A DNA stretch of 64,000 nucleotides from JACMRP01 sp047302465. Lineage in GTDB: Bacteria; Bdellovibrionota; Bdellovibrionia; Bdellovibrionales; Bdellovibrionaceae. The notes below the pieces were generated by a model that did not search any database, was not told where the DNA came from, and saw only the letters and a list, made by a program, of their open reading frames with translations. Shown here piece by piece: positions 1 to 7,766 of the stretch (position 1 is its first letter; each line of letters opens with the position of its first letter). The DNA lies in NCBI RefSeq assembly GCF_047302465.1, contig NZ_CP178621.1, positions 744,001-808,000 of the forward strand. The letters run 5' to 3'. The position numbers and the translations under genes are program-made.

Positions 1-1
1 G

Positions 2-250
2 CAAGAGCCAAATCCCGCAAAACAAACAGAGTATTTTGCGAAATTCTGGTCGGGGAAAGAGGCCCTGATCAAGGCGCAAGGTGGCGGAGTTTTTAAACAC
101 GTCCACGATGTCCTGATCGACGAGGCTTCTTGGAAAATAAAAAAGCTGCCGTTGGAGTATGGCAGCCTTTCGCTTTGGGATCTTCGGTTCTTTACCGAGA
201 TTCCCGACTATATCTGTAGCGTCGCTTTCAAACAGAGAACTTCGAACTAA
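2..250 (+). CDS. 4'-phosphopantetheinyl transferase, C-terminal part (cut by window edge)
   Basis: Only the last 82 residues are present; the gene enters from the left edge in frame 2. The fragment contains FWSGKEALIKA, which matches the W-x-x-KEA-x-x-K signature of Sfp/AcpT-type phosphopantetheinyl transferases, where the Glu binds the metal and the Lys the pyrophosphate. Such enzymes move the phosphopantetheine arm of CoA onto the conserved Ser of carrier proteins. The gene ends tail to tail with the ACP gene on the other strand (4-base overlap), and that operon holds two carrier proteins, so they are its likely substrates. The N-terminal half cannot be seen, so the subfamily is open. Confidence 0.75.
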   Translation, partial: QEPNPAKQTEYFAKFWSGKEALIKAQGGGVFKHVHDVLIDEASWKIKKLPLEYGSLSLWDLRFFTEIPDYICSVAFKQRTSN

Positions 251-477
251 ACCTTCTTGCTATTCAGGACCGTGATCAAATCACCTACGGTCTTAACAGG
301 GATCAGATCTTCTTGGTTCAAGCGAACGTGGAAGGTGTTCTGTAAATCGATGACCATGTCGATCAAGATGAAAGAATCAATAACGAGATCTTGCAAAGCA
401 ACTGAGTCCGTCACTTTCTCAAGAGGAACATTCAAGATTTCACTGATACGGGCTTTTACTTTGTTGTTGTCGAGCAT
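247..477 (-). CDS. Acyl carrier protein
   Basis: This 76-residue acidic protein has the size and four-helix pattern of an acyl carrier protein. The sequence LVIDSFILIDM carries the Asp-Ser pair at residues 34-35, so Ser35 is the expected phosphopantetheine site. It is the last gene of the nine-gene minus-strand operon, 13 bases after the ferritin-like gene. The operon has a second, different carrier protein (3022-3276), so this one probably holds the fatty acyl chain supplied by the acyl-AMP ligase; that division of labour is an inference. It is probably not the housekeeping AcpP, which normally sits among fab genes. Confidence 0.88.
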   Translation of the reverse strand: MLDNNKVKARISEILNVPLEKVTDSVALQDLVIDSFILIDMVIDLQNTFHVRLNQEDLIPVKTVGDLITVLNSKKV

Positions 478-490
478 GGACTTTCCCTTA

Positions 491-1060
491 CTATTTTTTG
501 TATTTCAGAATTCCGCTGATGCGATCTTCGTGTTCTTGAACGGTTTTCAAGTAAACATCTTTATCTGCATCGTAGAAACGCTTCAAGGTTTTTTCGATGT
601 GCTCCTTGCCGTATTCGCCTTCCATGTCTTTCAAAGCTTGGGTGACCCATTCAATATGCCACTTTTCATCTTCAACGATGAGATCGAGAGTCTTTTTGAC
701 TTCGGGATTTAAATCTGGAGCTTGACGGTGCAAAGCGTACTGACCGATCACGCGCTTTTCAAAAATCAACGTGATGCCTAAGACCTCCATGATATTCGCT
801 GGCATTCCTGCTGCGGAAATATATTGGTCTTGATAAGCCATATCCAGCTTGATTGGAGTTTCACCCAAAGTCTGCAAGCAACGAGTCCAGTACCAAGAGT
901 GTTGGCTTTCATCGGCAAAGTGCTTGGTCAGATCCGTTTGAATCGGGCCCGGAGGCAACGATTTTGCCAGACGGCCAAAGAACAGTGCGCCCGAGATTTC
1001 ACTGGTACGGTAAAAGCTTAAGAGCCATTTTTCGTTTTCTGTGAGTGGCTGTATTTTCAT
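491..1060 (-). CDS. Ferritin-like diiron protein
   Basis: The protein has 189 residues and a four-helix diiron pattern. Candidate metal ligands are Glu21, the ExxH pair Glu51/His54 (ADESQHSWYW), Glu101 (IFEKRV) and the second pair Glu132/His135 (EDEKWHIEW). This is the ferritin-like arrangement of oxygen-activating enzymes rather than an iron-storage protein, which would be expected to stand alone. The start overlaps the stop of the reductase gene by four bases. In context it could oxidise or desaturate a carrier-bound intermediate. It is distinct from the second diiron protein of the operon, the AurF-like one at 3273-4136. Substrate unknown. Confidence 0.75.
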   Translation of the reverse strand: MKIQPLTENEKWLLSFYRTSEISGALFFGRLAKSLPPGPIQTDLTKHFADESQHSWYWTRCLQTLGETPIKLDMAYQDQYISAAGMPANIMEVLGITLIFEKRVIGQYALHRQAPDLNPEVKKTLDLIVEDEKWHIEWVTQALKDMEGEYGKEHIEKTLKRFYDADKDVYLKTVQEHEDRISGILKYKK

Positions 1061-2157
1061 AAAGCACTTCCTTGGTATTTTGCGAATTTAGTTTGAGCTA
1101 GATATTGGCAAGTGTTACGGACGATCTCTTCGGTCGCCGGAGTTTTATAACCAGGTAGCAAAGCCTGCAAAGAAGAGTTATCCACCTCTTTTTTAACAAA
1201 AAGCTGACGGCCAAACGGAGAAATGCTTGCAAGGCCTTGATTCAGAACGCTGCCGCCAAAGCCTTTCATATTCGTGACGAGAGTATCAAAAGATTTTTCG
1301 TCGGCAAAAAGCGGTTTCAACAAACGGCGCGTCTTGAAAGTCTCATCTTTATTGAATTCATCAAACGCAATATCAATGAATCGGCCTAGCATGATGCTGC
1401 CAGCCTGGTCATAACAGACATGATAGATTTTCTGAGCTTCGCCTCGGCTGACAACCGCAGCCAAGGATTCTGCCGTGAAATCTCCATCCACCAGGTGAAT
1501 CGGAGTTTCCGCTTTGCCCGGTAGAAGAGAAATCAAACCATAATAGAAAAGTTTGAGCGTATTATGAATGGCGTTTTGCTGAATCACGGTGCCCGAGGTG
1601 CCATCGGCAATAACTGTTGCAACGCGAGCAATACGCCAAGGAAGTTTCGAGTATTGAGTGCGTAGTGCTTCTTCCACTTCCCATTTAGATCTTTCGTAGT
1701 GATTTGCAAATGTTGGATTTGGGAAGAATTCTTCACGAATCGGGCCAGCAGTCATTCCAGAGGCGTACAAAGTACTTACGTAAGTGAAGTTTTCTAGCTT
1801 TGGACACTCGGAAGCGAATTTTAGCAATGCTAATGAAGCATCACGATTCACAGAGTTGGCAGTGGTTTCATCTACATTAAACGCAGTTTTCGCAGCATTG
1901 TGAATGATGATCGAGATCTCAGAACGATGTGGTTCAAGGGCTTTTGGTAAAGCATCAAGGTCACTTTGCAAAACCTGCACGCGTGCATGCTTGTCGGCAG
2001 GAATGCCTTCTAAAAGACTTTGCGTGCGTTTTCCGAGCTCTTCTGCCGAAGTCGCACGTACCGGAACCAAAATAGTTTCAGCACGCTGACTCAACAGGCG
2101 AGAGAGAAGTTTATGACCGATATAGCCGGTTGCGCCGGTAAGAAGGATTTTAGCCAT
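1057..2157 (-). CDS. Extended SDR / thioester-reductase-like NAD(P)-dependent oxidoreductase
   Basis: The 366-residue protein opens with MAKILLTGATGYIGHKLL, the TGxxGxxG Rossmann nucleotide-binding motif. Further on are the catalytic Ser region VSTLYASG and the YERSK (YxxxK) pair of extended short-chain dehydrogenases. The order and spacing resemble the NAD_binding_4/thioester reductase (Lys2 R-domain, male sterility) group, which releases carrier-bound acyl groups as aldehydes or alcohols. A longer reading frame runs up to 2346, but its extra 63 residues lie over the neighbouring ligase gene and look like nothing; the ATG at 2157 puts the Rossmann motif at the N-terminus and overlaps the upstream gene by 8 bases. 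Release of the pathway product is an inference from context. Confidence 0.8.
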   Translation of the reverse strand: MAKILLTGATGYIGHKLLSRLLSQRAETILVPVRATSAEELGKRTQSLLEGIPADKHARVQVLQSDLDALPKALEPHRSEISIIIHNAAKTAFNVDETTANSVNRDASLALLKFASECPKLENFTYVSTLYASGMTAGPIREEFFPNPTFANHYERSKWEVEEALRTQYSKLPWRIARVATVIADGTSGTVIQQNAIHNTLKLFYYGLISLLPGKAETPIHLVDGDFTAESLAAVVSRGEAQKIYHVCYDQAGSIMLGRFIDIAFDEFNKDETFKTRRLLKPLFADEKSFDTLVTNMKGFGGSVLNQGLASISPFGRQLFVKKEVDNSSLQALLPGYKTPATEEIVRNTCQYLAQTKFAKYQGSAL

Positions 2158-3025
2158 TTTGAATCTCCGCAAGAGGCCATGCGGCCGGATTTGTGCCGTA
2201 GCGGCTGATGATAGCAAAAATCCAGCGTTCAAGTCCAAACGCGATACAAGCGCTGGTTGCTGTCTCGCCTTGGAATTTAATATTAAAGCTTTCGCCAAAA
2301 TAGTCTTTGTGGAAGTTGGTCGAACCAATCGAGAGTTCTTTATCAAAGATCATTTCATGTTTCACAGGATCCAGCTGTTGCATGATGAACTTTGGATTGC
2401 TTTCAGGATTAAAGAAAGGATCTGTCGCCACTTCCCAGTTTATACCAAGGTTTAGCTTCGTGAATTTTTCAGAGACAAGATCGCGGTACTTTTTTACGAA
2501 AGCGCGTACGTGATCTTGCGGACCGATGCACACTATTTCGCGCATATTGAAGGACCACTGTCTTTGCAAAGGTTTGTAGTAAAGCTCGCGACGAAAGCAG
2601 TTCGCGCGGGTCGTAAGGTGTACAGGCTCTTGCAGGTCTTGGCCTTGGAAGTGAATGTAGAAGTGATAACAAGCCGCTGGTGTTAAGCAGTCGCAGACCT
2701 TATCGATTTCTGTTAGGTGAATGTTGCCGTTGTCATCGCAGCGAGGGCCACCGATGAATTTATCAAGGTTTCCTTCTTTTTGCTGGTCCAATGCTACAGG
2801 AAATGTGATCAAGTGAGGGAAGGACTTGAAATAGTCGAGCTTATTAAGTTCTTGCGCTTGAATAAACGGAGGGAAATAAAATTCACGTGCCTGAGCGGTA
2901 GCGGCAATTCTTAAGAACATGGCATCCAGGGCTTTGAAAAGTTCAAAGACCGGGCCTGTCAAATTAGACTGTCCGTTAGGAATCCATTTATACCCAGGAA
3001 TTTCGGTGAATTTGATTTCGCTCAT
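2150..3025 (-). CDS. Amino acid:[carrier protein] ligase, atypical seryl-tRNA synthetase-like
   Basis: The 291-residue protein is a class II aminoacyl-tRNA-synthetase catalytic core with no tRNA-binding arm. Motif 2 is seen as NCFRRE followed by RQWSFNMREIVCIG, and motif 3 as IAFGLERW. Cys119 (PAACYHFY), Glu163 (MREIV) and Cys260 (TSACIAF) are spaced like the zinc ligands of the Bradyrhizobium enzyme Bll0957 (from memory Cys131, Glu176, Cys279). That family activates glycine or alanine and loads it on the phosphopantetheine of a small carrier protein. Such a carrier is encoded immediately upstream with a four-base overlap. The amino acid used here cannot be read from the sequence by eye. Confidence 0.82.
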   Translation of the reverse strand: MSEIKFTEIPGYKWIPNGQSNLTGPVFELFKALDAMFLRIAATAQAREFYFPPFIQAQELNKLDYFKSFPHLITFPVALDQQKEGNLDKFIGGPRCDDNGNIHLTEIDKVCDCLTPAACYHFYIHFQGQDLQEPVHLTTRANCFRRELYYKPLQRQWSFNMREIVCIGPQDHVRAFVKKYRDLVSEKFTKLNLGINWEVATDPFFNPESNPKFIMQQLDPVKHEMIFDKELSIGSTNFHKDYFGESFNIKFQGETATSACIAFGLERWIFAIISRYGTNPAAWPLAEIQNG

Positions 3026-3276
3026 GTCGCAGTCCCAAAGAAAGAAGCATAGATGCTATCAATCGTGTTGAAAGCGCCTGGCTTGATGTTTTTTAGGTTA
3101 AACTTGCTGCCTTTGATGCGTTCTACTTCGAGGATCAGTTCCATCACATGCAATGACGTCAAAATGCGGGTCTCCAAAAGGTGAGTGGCATAATTCAATT
3201 CAGCTTCCTGAACCTTCTTAGACTTCTTCAGAACCCATTGACGAAGTGTTTCTTTGATTTCTTGTTCAGTTTTCAT
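3022..3276 (-). CDS. Small aminoacyl carrier protein
   Basis: This 84-residue protein is predicted to be helical and has the size of a carrier protein. The attachment region reads ILTSLHVMELILEVE, so Ser41 is the likely phosphopantetheine site, with the usual preceding Asp replaced by Thr. The start overlaps the AurF-like gene and the end overlaps the amino acid:carrier-protein ligase gene, four bases each. In characterised systems the ligase and its cognate carrier are neighbours in the same way, so this is probably the amino-acid carrier, while the ACP at 247-477 carries the acyl chain. It is too diverged to name from sequence alone. Confidence 0.75.
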   Translation of the reverse strand: MKTEQEIKETLRQWVLKKSKKVQEAELNYATHLLETRILTSLHVMELILEVERIKGSKFNLKNIKPGAFNTIDSIYASFFGTAT

Positions 3277-4136
3277 AACTCAAAAGTCTCCTCGAGAATT
3301 CCACATTTTACCAAGTAGTTAATGCTTGCACGAGAGGCCTTAGCACGATGGGCTTTGGCTTTTTCACTCTCAAAGACATTGGACGCCAAATCGTAGGCAT
3401 CTTCAATGCCGACATCAACGTAGATATCGGGATTATAGTACTCGCGCCACGTCGTGATGTAATAACCACGAATATAGTCACGAACTCCATTCAAAGTCTC
3501 TGCAGACCACTGTGGAGAGTGTGTTTTAAAAAGGTCATTCAGAATCACGCGGCCGAAAGCCAAATGGCGGACTTCGTCTTCGTGATGGTTGCTGTTGATT
3601 GCGCGGGAAAGTTCTTCAACACGGGTATCACGAGCAGTCGTGACGTTGTAATAGTCCACGATCTCTTCAAAGACGAAGACTTTAATGAAGAACAAAAACT
3701 CTTCTTCACCCGGTGCATATTCTCGTGGAAAAACCAATTTGCGATCTGGATAGATTTTCCCCGCGTATTTCTCGCAGAAAGTACCGAAGAAATACATATG
3801 TTTGTTTTCTTCGTCGATGAAGTGATGGATATAGTCCGTCACGTCCTGGTTTTCGCTCTCGTACAAACGACGAGTCAGTCCCTCAAGCAGGGATTTTTCG
3901 CCATGAACATTCAGGCTATAGAAGTTAATTGCTTCAAAGAAGCTGAGCTTCTTTCGTTGCTCTTCGCCGAGCGCTTCCCACTCGGGGCTGCCGAAGATGG
4001 AAATCAACTCGGGACTAACAAACCAGCTGTTCATATCAATTTTTTCAGGAAATTGGATATGAGTAAAAGGATTGTAGAATCCCTTGATCGACTGAGCGGT
4101 TAGTTTTTTTGCAACCTGAGAAATATCATGGCTCAT
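3273..4136 (-). CDS. AurF-like diiron N-oxygenase
   Basis: The 287-residue protein fits the p-aminobenzoate N-oxygenase AurF family (PF11583). Candidate diiron ligands in the AurF order are Glu80, Glu110 and His113 (EENKHMYFFG), Glu157 or Glu158 (FVFEEIVDYYN), then His184, Glu188 and His191 (HHEDEVRHLAFGR). In AurF the extra His of the last helix is a hallmark that separates it from ordinary ferritin-like proteins, and the spacing His-x3-Glu-x2-His is kept here. AurF and CmlI turn amines into hydroxylamines and nitro groups. Next to an amino-acid loading enzyme and its carrier, the natural guess is oxidation of a carrier-bound amino group; that is inference. Confidence 0.78.
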   Translation of the reverse strand: MSHDISQVAKKLTAQSIKGFYNPFTHIQFPEKIDMNSWFVSPELISIFGSPEWEALGEEQRKKLSFFEAINFYSLNVHGEKSLLEGLTRRLYESENQDVTDYIHHFIDEENKHMYFFGTFCEKYAGKIYPDRKLVFPREYAPGEEEFLFFIKVFVFEEIVDYYNVTTARDTRVEELSRAINSNHHEDEVRHLAFGRVILNDLFKTHSPQWSAETLNGVRDYIRGYYITTWREYYNPDIYVDVGIEDAYDLASNVFESEKAKAHRAKASRASINYLVKCGILEETFEL

Positions 4137-4140
4137 ATGA

Positions 4141-5091
4141 TTACACCTTCTCTAAGATGACAGCTTGCCAGTTCAATCCGAAGCCAGCCATAAAAAGCAG
4201 AAGCTTTTGTCCCGGTTTTACGAGTTTGTCTTCTTCAATTTTGCAGAGGTTCACGATGTTGTCCGAGCTGATGATGTGTCCAACTTCTTTAATGGACTTA
4301 AAGTAAACCTTTTCGAACTCAGTTCCTAAAAGGCGTGATAGGATGACCCACGCATTCACATTGGTGTTTTGTGGGATAATCCAGTCGATGTCTTCGATCT
4401 TAAGGTTAGATTTTTCAAAGAGCTCCGTCAGTAGACGGTGAGTATAGCTGAAATAACTACCCACTGTTTCATCGTCATTGGCCTGCGCCAATGCGCCATT
4501 CGTCAGAGCATGAGTGGCAATCAAACGATAGCCTTTTTCTTCGTTACTGACGACACAAGCTGCAGCTCCGTCAGAGATCACATTGTAAGCTTGTTCGTAA
4601 GAGGCCCCTTCGGGAAAGCGATCGGCCGTTACGCAGAGGATTTTATTTTGATCAGTCTCTGAAAGGATCAAAGCACGAGCTAAACGCAATGATCCAAGCA
4701 TACTCGTACAAGCTTGTTGGTTCAGTCCGAGCACCGCCGCATTTTCAAGCCCGAAGTCAGCCTGCAAGTGGCTTGCAGGATAGTCCATCAGGTATTTAAC
4801 GTCGCGGCTTTCCTTAAATTTGCTAAAGGATCCGATATTGCCATTCAAAGGCAAACATGTTGCATAGATAATAGAATTCACGCCATTCAAAGCAGGTTGA
4901 ATCTGCTTTACCGCACCGACAGCCAAGTCATAAGCATTTTTGTCTGGCGAACACATACGGTGAAAAGCAAAGCCCGCTTCTGCAAATTGCTGGAAGTCCG
5001 TGAATAGACGACCGGCTTTCGCCGAATCCTCGATGGATATACGTTGGTCTCCCAGTTGATAGGCAAGGTCGTGAATAAAAACGGATTTCAT
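4141..5091 (-). CDS. Ketoacyl-ACP synthase III-like protein, probable acyltransferase
   Basis: The 316-residue protein has the thiolase-fold layout of FabH. The nucleophile Cys128 lies in LNQQACTSMLGSL. The two other FabH catalytic residues are changed: the PHQAN motif reads PQNTN (Gln241 in place of His) and the GNTSAAS motif reads GHIISSDNI. That last stretch puts His272 and Asp277 five residues apart, which is the arrangement I recall for the Cys-His-Asp triad of CerJ-type KASIII-like acyltransferases. It may therefore transfer an acyl group to O or N rather than make a C-C bond. It sits two bases after the methyltransferase gene. The family is sure; the reaction is inferred. Confidence 0.8.
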   Translation of the reverse strand: MKSVFIHDLAYQLGDQRISIEDSAKAGRLFTDFQQFAEAGFAFHRMCSPDKNAYDLAVGAVKQIQPALNGVNSIIYATCLPLNGNIGSFSKFKESRDVKYLMDYPASHLQADFGLENAAVLGLNQQACTSMLGSLRLARALILSETDQNKILCVTADRFPEGASYEQAYNVISDGAAACVVSNEEKGYRLIATHALTNGALAQANDDETVGSYFSYTHRLLTELFEKSNLKIEDIDWIIPQNTNVNAWVILSRLLGTEFEKVYFKSIKEVGHIISSDNIVNLCKIEEDKLVKPGQKLLLFMAGFGLNWQAVILEKV

Positions 5092-5093
5092 TA

Positions 5094-5657
5094 TTAAGCT
5101 CCGATTTTAGGGAAGAAGCGTCCTGTCGTTTTCATGTAAGCTTGGTATTCCTTACCGAAGTTTGAATTAGAAAGATTGTTCTCTTCACGAGCAGCCGTAC
5201 GATTCAAAATTACCAAGCAGCCAACCATTCCCAGGAACATAATCCAATGTGGAAGGAAAAGAATCGAAGCAAGCTGTACAGTGATGAAAGAGCTATAGAA
5301 CGGGTGACGGATGTATTTATAAGCTCCCCAAGTCACGATGTTGGCGGGGGCATCGTTCGTTTGATGCCAAAGTGCCAAAGGAATACGATGTGTGCCCATG
5401 GTATAAGAGATCATTCCGATAGAGAACGCTGACAAAAGCACGACAGCAAGTTCTGCGGCCATTGGCAAAGTCCAATAAGCTTCAAGTTGAATAAGACCTA
5501 CGAGTTGGCAGAAGAGAACTCCTGCGTTTAAAAATATTGGGGCTGCAGTTACAAACCACATCAAGTTGTAGCGGCCATCTTTCTTAAAGAAAATACGCGG
5601 AAGAATACCGATATAAGCAAAGTTCACAAGTAACAATGTCGCAAGAGTCATGTTCAT
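5094..5657 (-). CDS. ICMT/PEMT-family membrane methyltransferase-like protein
   Basis: The 187-residue protein is hydrophobic with about five membrane segments. Its C-terminal half has the signature of the isoprenylcysteine carboxyl methyltransferase/phospholipid N-methyltransferase family: GAYKYIRHPFYSS, followed by REENNLSN, FGKEYQAYMKTTGRFFP. In that family the Arg-His-Pro stretch and the Glu-Glu pair bind S-adenosylmethionine. It starts inside the stop of the acyl-AMP ligase (ATGA overlap). In this operon it may methylate a lipidic product at the membrane, for instance as an ester or on nitrogen. Bacterial relatives are mostly uncharacterised, so the methyl acceptor is unknown. Confidence 0.78.
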   Translation of the reverse strand: MNMTLATLLLVNFAYIGILPRIFFKKDGRYNLMWFVTAAPIFLNAGVLFCQLVGLIQLEAYWTLPMAAELAVVLLSAFSIGMISYTMGTHRIPLALWHQTNDAPANIVTWGAYKYIRHPFYSSFITVQLASILFLPHWIMFLGMVGCLVILNRTAAREENNLSNSNFGKEYQAYMKTTGRFFPKIGA

Positions 5658-7306
5658 ACTTTAATCCTTTGTTCGATAAGTAGTTCTTTAACTAAGTTCT
5701 TTTTAATTTTTAATGTAGTTGTTTTAGGTAGTGGCTCAGTTAAGAAGATAAACTTCGTCGGCCGTTTGTAGTAGCTCAGTTGCAGAGTTGCATCGTGCAA
5801 TCTTTTTTGAATTTGTTCATGATTTGCAAGGTCTGCTTCGTTCAGAACCACAACAGCGGTCACGATCTCAGTTCCTTTTGTAGCGCCATGAGTAGATTTC
5901 ATGCCGAGCACACAGATTTCTTGAATGTTTGGAAGGTCACGGAAGCTTTGTTCAACTTCTTCAGGCATTACCTTCTTACCATTGCCAAGGACGATTAAAT
6001 CTTTATTGCGCCCTTGAATGCTGTAAAAACCATCTTCGTCCATACTGCCAACGTCGCCAGTGTTAAACCAGCCGTCTTCAGATAAGCAGGCTTTGGTTGC
6101 TTCTGGATTTTTAAAGTAGCCTGACATGACGATCGGGCCACGTACAAGAATCTCTTGGGTCTCTGGGTGTAAGCGCACTTCGACGCCATCCAAAACTTTA
6201 CCGATACTTCCGGACTTTTTTGCGCCTGGAGAGTTCGCAGTGATAATCGGTGCGGTCTCTGTCATTCCATAACCTTCGTAGACAGAAATTCCCAAGTTAT
6301 CAAAAAATGCACCGACCGTTTGATCTAAGGCAGAAGCACCCGAGATCACCACTTGAAACTGGCCACCGAATTTTTTATGCAAAGGATAGAACAACAAGCG
6401 ACGAAGTGCCTGGAAAGGTAAGTAACGGGCAATTGCCAAAGATGTATAAAACCAAATGCGTTTTAACTTTGAGTGTTGAATTTCGCTCTCGATCCCTTTT
6501 TTAAGCGTTCTTAAAAAGAGCGGAACGGCGAGTAGGTTACGGATTTTAAGATCTCTGAAAAAAGAAATGATTTGATGAGGAATCAGAGAGTTTGCGTAAT
6601 AGACACGGCCTCCGCGCGAGAAAGGCAGCAGAAAGCCCGCCGTGATTTCAAACATGTGATGTAGAGGCAAAATAGACAACAAACGGTATTCGCCCATACT
6701 GTGATAGAGTTTTCCTACAGCGGCCACTTGGATGTAAACGTTGTGAAAGCTAAGCATCGCAGCCTTAGGTTGGCTGGTTGTACCAGAAGTAAAGGCCATC
6801 AGGAAAGTTTCGTGCTCGGCTCTCACGGTTTTTTTGAAATCGATATTTTGCGAAACACTCTCGGTTCCTGCTGCTTCAATTTGCACAAGCACAGGTTTTT
6901 GGTTGGACTCTTGAGCAATGCGTTCGGCGGTTGCACGAGTCTCATCGTTCATGCACAGAATAAACTTGGCTTCCGAGAATTCAGAAATAAATTTTTGATC
7001 GTTCAAGTTCAAGCGAATATCAACAGGAACGATTACGCCACCAGCAAGCGGGATTGCGAAGAAACCAATCGCGTATTCAGGGCGGGACTTCGCCAGCAAA
7101 AGAACGCGGTCGCCTTTTTCAAGCCCCAGGCTTAATAATTTTGCCGCCAATGTTTCGGCACTGTTCCGAATTGCATTGAAACTCAAAGAACTCCACTGGT
7201 CACCTTGTGGGCCCGAATGACGGCCAAAGAGAGCCGGTTTGTCCCCATGCTTTTCTGAAACTGCTTTTAAAAACGAATAAATGTCTATTTGCGCAAGGTT
7301 TTCCAT
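5654..7306 (-). CDS. Acyl-AMP ligase (acyl-CoA/acyl-ACP synthetase family)
   Basis: The 550-residue protein is a member of the ANL adenylating family. The P-loop motif is FTSGTTSQPKAAML, the A5 motif YEGYGMTETAPI, the A7 motif TGDVGSMDEDGF, the hinge GRNKDLIVLGNGKKVMPEEVEQ, and the C-terminal catalytic Lys lies in PKTTTLKIKKNL. It should activate a fatty or other carboxylic acid as acyl-adenylate and pass it to CoA or an ACP. It is the first gene of the operon, starting at an ATG preceded by AGAGAG. With two carrier proteins downstream, loading of the ACP at 247-477 is plausible but inferred. A second, different acyl-CoA ligase lies at 13458-15260. Confidence 0.88.
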   Translation of the reverse strand: MENLAQIDIYSFLKAVSEKHGDKPALFGRHSGPQGDQWSSLSFNAIRNSAETLAAKLLSLGLEKGDRVLLLAKSRPEYAIGFFAIPLAGGVIVPVDIRLNLNDQKFISEFSEAKFILCMNDETRATAERIAQESNQKPVLVQIEAAGTESVSQNIDFKKTVRAEHETFLMAFTSGTTSQPKAAMLSFHNVYIQVAAVGKLYHSMGEYRLLSILPLHHMFEITAGFLLPFSRGGRVYYANSLIPHQIISFFRDLKIRNLLAVPLFLRTLKKGIESEIQHSKLKRIWFYTSLAIARYLPFQALRRLLFYPLHKKFGGQFQVVISGASALDQTVGAFFDNLGISVYEGYGMTETAPIITANSPGAKKSGSIGKVLDGVEVRLHPETQEILVRGPIVMSGYFKNPEATKACLSEDGWFNTGDVGSMDEDGFYSIQGRNKDLIVLGNGKKVMPEEVEQSFRDLPNIQEICVLGMKSTHGATKGTEIVTAVVVLNEADLANHEQIQKRLHDATLQLSYYKRPTKFIFLTEPLPKTTTLKIKKNLVKELLIEQRIKV

Positions 7307-7441
7307 ATAGTTACTCTCTGCAAATTCTAGTCCCTGGGCGTGTGAATAGGCTATGATTTAACACCCAACTGGACGACGTTTCGACCAATTCTGTTTACAG
7401 TCTCGACGAGAGCACAAAAGTCGGCGTTGAGATGAAAAAAG

Positions 7442-7567
7442 TTAGTCACTTAATTTGGTACGGCAGGCTTTCACGTCGGCATCTTCGTGGGAATCAGATT
7501 GACCGGTAACGATCATAGCACGGGGGCGAACTCCAAGTTTCGCAAGCCGCACGAGATCTTGAGTGAG
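7442..7567 (-). pseudogene. Possible 3' remnant of a protein-coding gene
   Basis: On the minus strand 41 codons before a TAA look like the C-terminus of a real protein: LTQDLVRLAKLGVRP, then RAMIVTGQSDSHEDADVK and ACRTKLSD. A stop codon (TAA, 7568-7570) lies directly upstream in frame, and no start with a ribosome binding site is visible, except an internal ATG that would leave only 24 residues. The fragment could be the end of a decayed gene. I do not recognise the family, and chance coding-like composition cannot be ruled out. Confidence 0.3.
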
Positions 7568-7736
7568 TTATAGAAAACAACTTCTGAAAGATAGTTAGTA
7601 CAAGTTCAGTGCCGCCTAGGCTGCACGACAGGGGGGAGCTGCGATGGCTGCGCTGTCGAACTGACAAAGGACGTCCCTTGAATCTCAGAGTGAGACAGCC
7701 CTTAGTCTGGGGTTGTTAGAAATGGTTATAAAAAAT

Positions 7737-7754
7737 GTAAACCATTTGGTTAAC
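7737..7754. promoter_or_regulatory. Operator-like inverted repeat before the TIGR02147 gene
   Basis: The bases GTAAACCATTTGGTTAAC form a near-palindrome with AACCA-TT-TGGTT at its core. It ends 12 bases before the regulator's start codon, and a half-site ATGGTTA lies at 7722-7728. The same core with perfect 7-base arms is found at 11126-11141, upstream of the lipoprotein operon. This makes autoregulation by the TIGR02147 protein likely, by inference. Confidence 0.5.
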
Positions 7755-7766
7755 TAGTAATGAGCT

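Larger units (their letters stand above)
7307..7766. other. 460-base intergenic region with gene remnant and regulator operator
   Basis: This is the only gap of more than 300 bases. It must hold the promoters of the divergent biosynthetic operon (leftwards) and the TIGR02147 regulator (rightwards). It contains a short perfect-arm repeat TCTCG-A-CGAGA at 7401-7411, a coding-like minus-strand remnant at 7442-7567 and the operator-like repeat at 7737-7754. No convincing -35/-10 pair could be fixed by eye for either operon. Confidence 0.6.

Noticed and set aside
2158..2346. N-terminal extension of the SDR gene
   Set aside because: The 63 extra residues are encoded over the ligase gene and look like random sequence; the Rossmann motif starts right at the ATG at 2157.
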